A program made the position numbers and the translations under genes. A DNA stretch of 64,000 nt, from positions 304,338 to 368,337 of the forward strand of contig NZ_JAMTCF010000008.1 in NCBI RefSeq assembly GCF_024171695.1, written 5' to 3'. The DNA is from Actinosynnema pretiosum. Lineage in GTDB: Bacteria; Actinomycetota; Actinomycetes; Mycobacteriales; Pseudonocardiaceae. The notes under the pieces are model-generated. The model saw only the letters and a list, made by a program, of their open reading frames with translations. It made no database searches and was not told the origin of the DNA. This document shows, piece after piece, positions 61,086 to 64,000 of the stretch. How positions within the stretch are numbered: the stretch's first letter is position 1; the number at the start of each line of letters is the position of its first letter.

Positions 61086-61336
61086 CCGACGAGCCCGAGC
61101 AGTACCTCGCCGCCCGGTTGCGCCGGGCCATCGCCGAGGACCCCCGGACCACCGAGATGGGGGTTCGCGTCACCGTTCGGGGTGATACCGCGCTGCTCTC
61201 CGGTGACGTCGCGAGCCCGGAGCGGCGGGCGGAGCTGGAAGCGGTGATCCACGACGTCGCCCCGGAGCTGACCGTGCTCGACGACGTGAAGGTCGTCCCG
61301 GTCGGCGAACCCGAAGGACAGGAGGACCTCCGATGA
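61082..61336 (+). CDS. BON domain protein
   Basis: An 84-aa single BON domain: LAARLRRAIAEDPRTTEMGVRVTVRGDTALLSGDVASPERRAELEAVI, then DVAPELTVLDDVKVV. BON domains usually bind phospholipid or other membrane components, often in exported proteins. This one has no signal peptide, so it is presumably cytoplasmic. It is coupled by 4-bp overlaps to the nucleotidyltransferase before it and the phosphoesterase after it. Confidence 0.88.
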   Translation: MTDEPEQYLAARLRRAIAEDPRTTEMGVRVTVRGDTALLSGDVASPERRAELEAVIHDVAPELTVLDDVKVVPVGEPEGQEDLR

Positions 61337-62076
61337 TCCGCATCGCCGCCGTGGGCGACGTGCACCTGGACGAGTCGGCGCGCGGTCGGATGCGGCCCGC
61401 GCTGGAGAACGTCGCCGAGCACGCCGACGTGCTGCTGCTGGCCGGTGACCTGACCAGGCACGGGACCGTGGACGAGGCCAAGGTCGTCGCGGACGAGTAC
61501 CGGGGGCTGCCGGTGCCGGTGGTCGCGGTGCTCGGCAACCACGACCACCACGACGACCGGCCCGACGAGGTGACGAGCGTGCTGCGCGACGGCGGCCTGA
61601 TCGTCCTGGAGGGCGAGGGCGCCGTGTTCACCATCGGGGACCGCACGCTCGGCGTCGCCGGGGTGAAGGGCTTCGGCGGCGGGTTCGCGGGCAAGTGCGC
61701 CAGCGCGTTCGGCGAGCGGGAGATGAAGGCGTTCATCGGGCACACCACCGAGGTCGCCGAGCGGCTCCGGACCGCGCTCGAAGGGCTCGACACCGACGTC
61801 AAGGTCGCGCTGACCCACTACGCGCCGGTGCCGGACACGCTGCGCGGCGAACCGCTGGAGATCTACCCGTTCCTCGGGTCGTACCTGCTGGGCGAGGCCG
61901 TCGACGCCACCGGGTGCCAGCTGGCTGTGCACGGGCACGCGCACTTCGGCACCGAGCAGGGCATGACGCCCGGTGGGGTGCGGGTGCGCAACGTCGCCCA
62001 GCCGATCATCCGCGCCGCGTACTCGGTGTACGGCGTCGAACCGGCCAACCTCGAACCCAGGGTCGCCCACGCCTGA
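61333..62076 (+). CDS. Calcineurin-like metallophosphoesterase
   Basis: A 247-aa metallophosphoesterase with all five conserved motifs: GDVHLD, GDLTRHG, GNHDHHD, THYAPVP and HGHAHFG, which bind two metal ions. It has no signal peptide. It closes the nucleotidyltransferase-BON-phosphoesterase operon and is followed by an 18-bp hairpin. The substrate is unknown; a paired nucleotide-adding and phosphodiester-removing activity is a reasonable inference only. Confidence 0.93.
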   Translation: MIRIAAVGDVHLDESARGRMRPALENVAEHADVLLLAGDLTRHGTVDEAKVVADEYRGLPVPVVAVLGNHDHHDDRPDEVTSVLRDGGLIVLEGEGAVFTIGDRTLGVAGVKGFGGGFAGKCASAFGEREMKAFIGHTTEVAERLRTALEGLDTDVKVALTHYAPVPDTLRGEPLEIYPFLGSYLLGEAVDATGCQLAVHGHAHFGTEQGMTPGGVRVRNVAQPIIRAAYSVYGVEPANLEPRVAHA

Positions 62077-62103
62077 CCGGCGCTGAGAGAAGAACACCGA
62101 AAG

Positions 62104-62142
62104 CGAGGAGGCCCGCCCCCGGATCGGGGGCGGGCCTCCTCG
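62104..62142. terminator. 18-bp perfect hairpin, bidirectional
   Basis: Arms 62104-62121 and 62125-62142 (CGAGGAGGCCCGCCCCCG and its complement) around GAT. It lies between the convergent phosphoesterase and SRPBCC genes. Confidence 0.85.
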
Positions 62143-62156
62143 GTGGTGCGGGTGGA

Positions 62157-62774
62157 TCAGGACAGCGGGTCGCGGTGCGTCGCGCCGCCGAGGGCGCCCG
62201 TGCCGGGGCCGGCGAGACCGGGGGTCGCGCCGGGGCCCGCGACGCCCGGCGTGGCGCCGGGGTTCGGGGTCGCGGTGGTGCCGCCGGGCGGCATCCGGTG
62301 CGCGTCCTCGCCCGTCTGCGGGTCGCGGGGCACGTCACCGCGCCAGGAGCCGGTCTCGGAGCCGGAGTTCTCGATGAACTCCTTGAACCGCTTCAGGTCG
62401 CCGTTCACGCGGTGCTCCACGATGCCCAGCGCGGCCCCGGCCTTCTCGGTCAGGGTCTCGGGCTCGTAGTCCATCTGCAGGTGGACCCTGGTCTGCCGGT
62501 CGTTGAGCCGGTGGAACGTGACCACACCGGCCTGCTGCGGGCCCTCCACCGTGTGCCAGGCGACCCGCTCGTCCGGGTGCTGCTCGGTGATCTCCGCGTC
62601 GAACTCGCGCTTCACGCCACCGATGCTGGTGACCCAGTGGGTCCGGGTGTCCGACACCTGGGTGATGTTCTCGACGCCCTCCATGAAGCTGGGGAACGAC
62701 TCGAACTGGGTCCACTGGTTGTACGCGGTGCTGACCGGGACCTCGACGTCCACGGACTTCTCGATCGTCGTCAC
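62157..62774 (-). CDS. SRPBCC family protein (polyketide cyclase-like)
   Basis: A 205-aa START-fold protein. Residues 1-145 match the coenzyme Q-binding/polyketide-cyclase-like group common in actinomycetes (EKSVDVEVPVSTAYNQWTQF, ESFPSFMEGVENITQV, and HLQMDYEPETLTEKAGAALG). The last 55 residues are a Pro/Gly/Ala-rich tail with an imperfect repeat (NPGATPGVAGPGATPGLAGP). The start has a GGAGAGG Shine-Dalgarno. Such proteins are often stress-associated; the ligand is unknown. Confidence 0.88.
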   Translation of the reverse strand: MTTIEKSVDVEVPVSTAYNQWTQFESFPSFMEGVENITQVSDTRTHWVTSIGGVKREFDAEITEQHPDERVAWHTVEGPQQAGVVTFHRLNDRQTRVHLQMDYEPETLTEKAGAALGIVEHRVNGDLKRFKEFIENSGSETGSWRGDVPRDPQTGEDAHRMPPGGTTATPNPGATPGVAGPGATPGLAGPGTGALGGATHRDPLS

Positions 62775-62997
62775 TGTGTCGCAACCTCTCCGCTCGTGGT
62801 CTTCGGTCCCTCACCGAGTACCCTCCGAACGGGGATTAACACGGTGTTTCTCAAGCGATAAAAGGGAAACACCACTGGGAACGGTTCGTGGTCCGGTCCA
62901 CTGTGGACGTGCGCCACCCGATCGGAACCGGTCCGCTCCGGTCGGGTGCGCCCGCGCCCGCGCTCCGTAGCGTTCCCGGTGGCGGAAGGGGACGGGC

Positions 62998-63858
62998 GTG
63001 CTGGAACGGCTCAACGAGGCCATGGAGCGCATCGAACAGGCCCTGCCGGGCGAGGTCGACGTCGCGGAGCTGGCGCGGATCGCGCTGACCTCCGAGCACC
63101 ACCTGCGGCGGATGTTCTCGGCGCTGGCCGGGATGCCGCTGTCGGAGTACGTGCGGCGGCGCAGGCTCACGCTCGCGGCGGCGGAGGTGGTGGCGGGGCG
63201 GCGGACGTTGCTGGACATCGCCGTCGACCACGGCTACGCCTCCAACGAGGCGTTCACCAGGGCTTTCCGGGCCGTGCACGGCGTGGGCCCCGGTGCGGTC
63301 AGGCGGACCGGGGCGGCGCTCAGCTCGCAGTCGAGGATGGCCTTCCGCCTCGTCATCGAGGGGAGCAGCGACATGCGGTACCGGATCGTGGAACGGGCGG
63401 AGTTCGCCGTCGTCGGGCGCAAGGCCAGGGTGCCCCTGGTCCACAAGGGGATGAACCCGCACATCGCGGACTTCATCCGGGGGCTCGACAAGGCGGAGTT
63501 CGCCGAGATCAAGAAGCTCAACAACGAGGAGCCGAGCGGGGTCGTCGGGGTCAGCGCCGACCTGGACCCGTCCCGCGCGGAGGGCACCGAGCTGGACTAC
63601 TACCACGGGGTCGCCAGCTCGCTGCCGGTCCCGGAGGGGCTGGACGCGCTCCCGGTGGCCGCCGGGACGTGGGCGGTGTTCTCCAGCACCGGGGAGTTCC
63701 CGAGGGCGCTGCAGGAGATGTGGCGGGACGTGTTCACCCAGTGGTTCCCGTCGAACCCGTACCGCAGCCGCCCCGGCCCGGAGATCCTCAGCAGCACCGT
63801 GTTCGACGACGGGAAGACGGCCGAGGCCGAGCTGTGGATTCCCGTGGAGAAGGAGTAG
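62998..63858 (+). CDS. AraC-type HTH regulator with GyrI-like effector domain
   Basis: A 286-aa regulator. The N-terminal AraC/XylS double HTH (VDVAELARIALTSEHHLRRM, FSALAGMPLSEYVRRRRLTL, LLDIAVDHGYASNEAFTRAF) is followed by a GyrI-like/effector-binding domain from about residue 125 (YRIVERAEFAVVGRKARVPL; YYHGVASSLPVPEGLDALPV; GTWAVFSSTGEFP). This order is that of Rob/SoxS-type multidrug or small-molecule sensing regulators. GTG 62998 follows AAGGGGA, with TAGCGT further upstream as a possible -10. The target is unknown. Confidence 0.92.
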   Translation: MLERLNEAMERIEQALPGEVDVAELARIALTSEHHLRRMFSALAGMPLSEYVRRRRLTLAAAEVVAGRRTLLDIAVDHGYASNEAFTRAFRAVHGVGPGAVRRTGAALSSQSRMAFRLVIEGSSDMRYRIVERAEFAVVGRKARVPLVHKGMNPHIADFIRGLDKAEFAEIKKLNNEEPSGVVGVSADLDPSRAEGTELDYYHGVASSLPVPEGLDALPVAAGTWAVFSSTGEFPRALQEMWRDVFTQWFPSNPYRSRPGPEILSSTVFDDGKTAEAELWIPVEKE

Positions 63859-63870
63859 CGGCGTGCCGAG

Positions 63871-63903
63871 CGGGTGGCGCGGTCCCTGGGGCCGCGCCAC
63901 CCG
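63871..63903. terminator. 12-bp perfect hairpin after AraC-type gene
   Basis: CGGGTGGCGCGG and its complement around a 9-nt loop, 12 bp after the stop and 6 bp before the convergent dehydrogenase stop. Confidence 0.7.
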
Positions 63904-63909
63904 CGCGCG

Positions 63910-64000
63910 TCACGGCTTGAGCAGCACCTTCACCGTGTTGTCGCGCTTGGCCTGGAAGTCCGCGTACGCCTCGGGCGCGCGGGCCAGCGGCACCCGGTGG
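63910..64000 (-). CDS. Zinc-dependent alcohol dehydrogenase, C-terminal end only
   Basis: The last 29 codons of a gene entering from the right edge: PLARAPEAYADFQAKRDNTV and KVLLKP before the stop. This closely matches the C-terminus of glutathione-independent formaldehyde dehydrogenase-like, zinc-dependent alcohol dehydrogenases (medium-chain family). The catalytic and NAD-binding parts are outside the window, so substrate assignment is not possible. Confidence 0.75.
   Translation of the reverse strand, partial: HRVPLARAPEAYADFQAKRDNTVKVLLKP

Overview
The window is about 74% G+C by eye. It has strong GC3 bias, frequent GTG starts (one TTG), ATGA/GTGA/TGATG stop-start overlaps, and several genes whose only start signal is a TAnnnT hexamer 6-8 nt before the initiation codon, which suggests leaderless transcripts. 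Together with aerobic B12 genes ordered much like the Mycobacterium tuberculosis Rv2062c-Rv2074 region, CebR/CelR-type operators, and families such as DUF4235 and DUF6480, this points to chromosomal DNA of a filamentous actinomycete, probably of the Pseudonocardiales (Actinosynnema/Saccharothrix-like). The genus is an inference. I saw no tRNA, rRNA, CRISPR array, IS element or prophage.

Layout. 1-5.6 kb: a truncated MFS permease, a two-gene cell-surface glycosyltransferase operon and a membrane Ser/Thr kinase. 5.8-13 kb: an orphan chemoreceptor, a crotonase, a GNAT enzyme, a YCII-LuxR fusion regulator, a hotdog thioesterase, an SRPBCC protein and a phytoene-desaturase-like oxidoreductase. 13.4-20 kb: Tex, an aldo/keto reductase, a lipase-like hydrolase, a second crotonase, a VOC protein, a small acidic protein and a 52-bp minisatellite. 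20-24.4 kb: DUF4235, a 751-aa protein dominated by hendecad repeats, a BrkB-family membrane protein and an eCIS-type DUF4157 protein. 24.4-28.7 kb: a polar amino-acid ABC transporter operon ending in a class V aminotransferase fused to a YheO-PAS/DauR-type HTH, with a three-copy 20-bp-phased direct repeat in the promoter region. 28.8-40 kb: thioredoxin, an F420-dependent biliverdin-reductase-like enzyme, cobL-cobM-cobK, convergent cobG-cobH-cobIJ, and cobN behind a cobalamin riboswitch.

41.4-50.8 kb is a beta-glucan utilisation region: a cellobiose-type ABC importer without its own ATPase, a GH1 beta-glucosidase and a LacI repressor in one operon, then a YefM-YoeB toxin-antitoxin pair, then a secreted GH74-CBM2 glucanase. 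An identical CebR/CelR box precedes both the operon and the GH74 gene, so extracellular glucan cleavage, oligosaccharide uptake, intracellular hydrolysis and repression probably form one regulon. 50.8-55 kb: a LapA-like protein, an HTH-STAND-WD40 signalling protein and a repeat-rich noncoding stretch. 55-59.1 kb: a xylose locus (ROK repressor divergent from xylA-xylB, with a palindromic operator). 59.2-64 kb: a flavodoxin-like protein, small membrane and housekeeping genes, a coupled nucleotidyltransferase/BON/phosphoesterase trio, an SRPBCC protein, an AraC/GyrI-like regulator and the end of a zinc alcohol dehydrogenase gene.

The most promising unusual items are the aminotransferase-PAS-HTH fusion with its putative operator array, an unexplained array of LacI-like palindromes at 40.2-40.5 kb with no adjacent gene, the hendecad-repeat protein, the orphan DUF4157 protein and the YCII-LuxR fusion.
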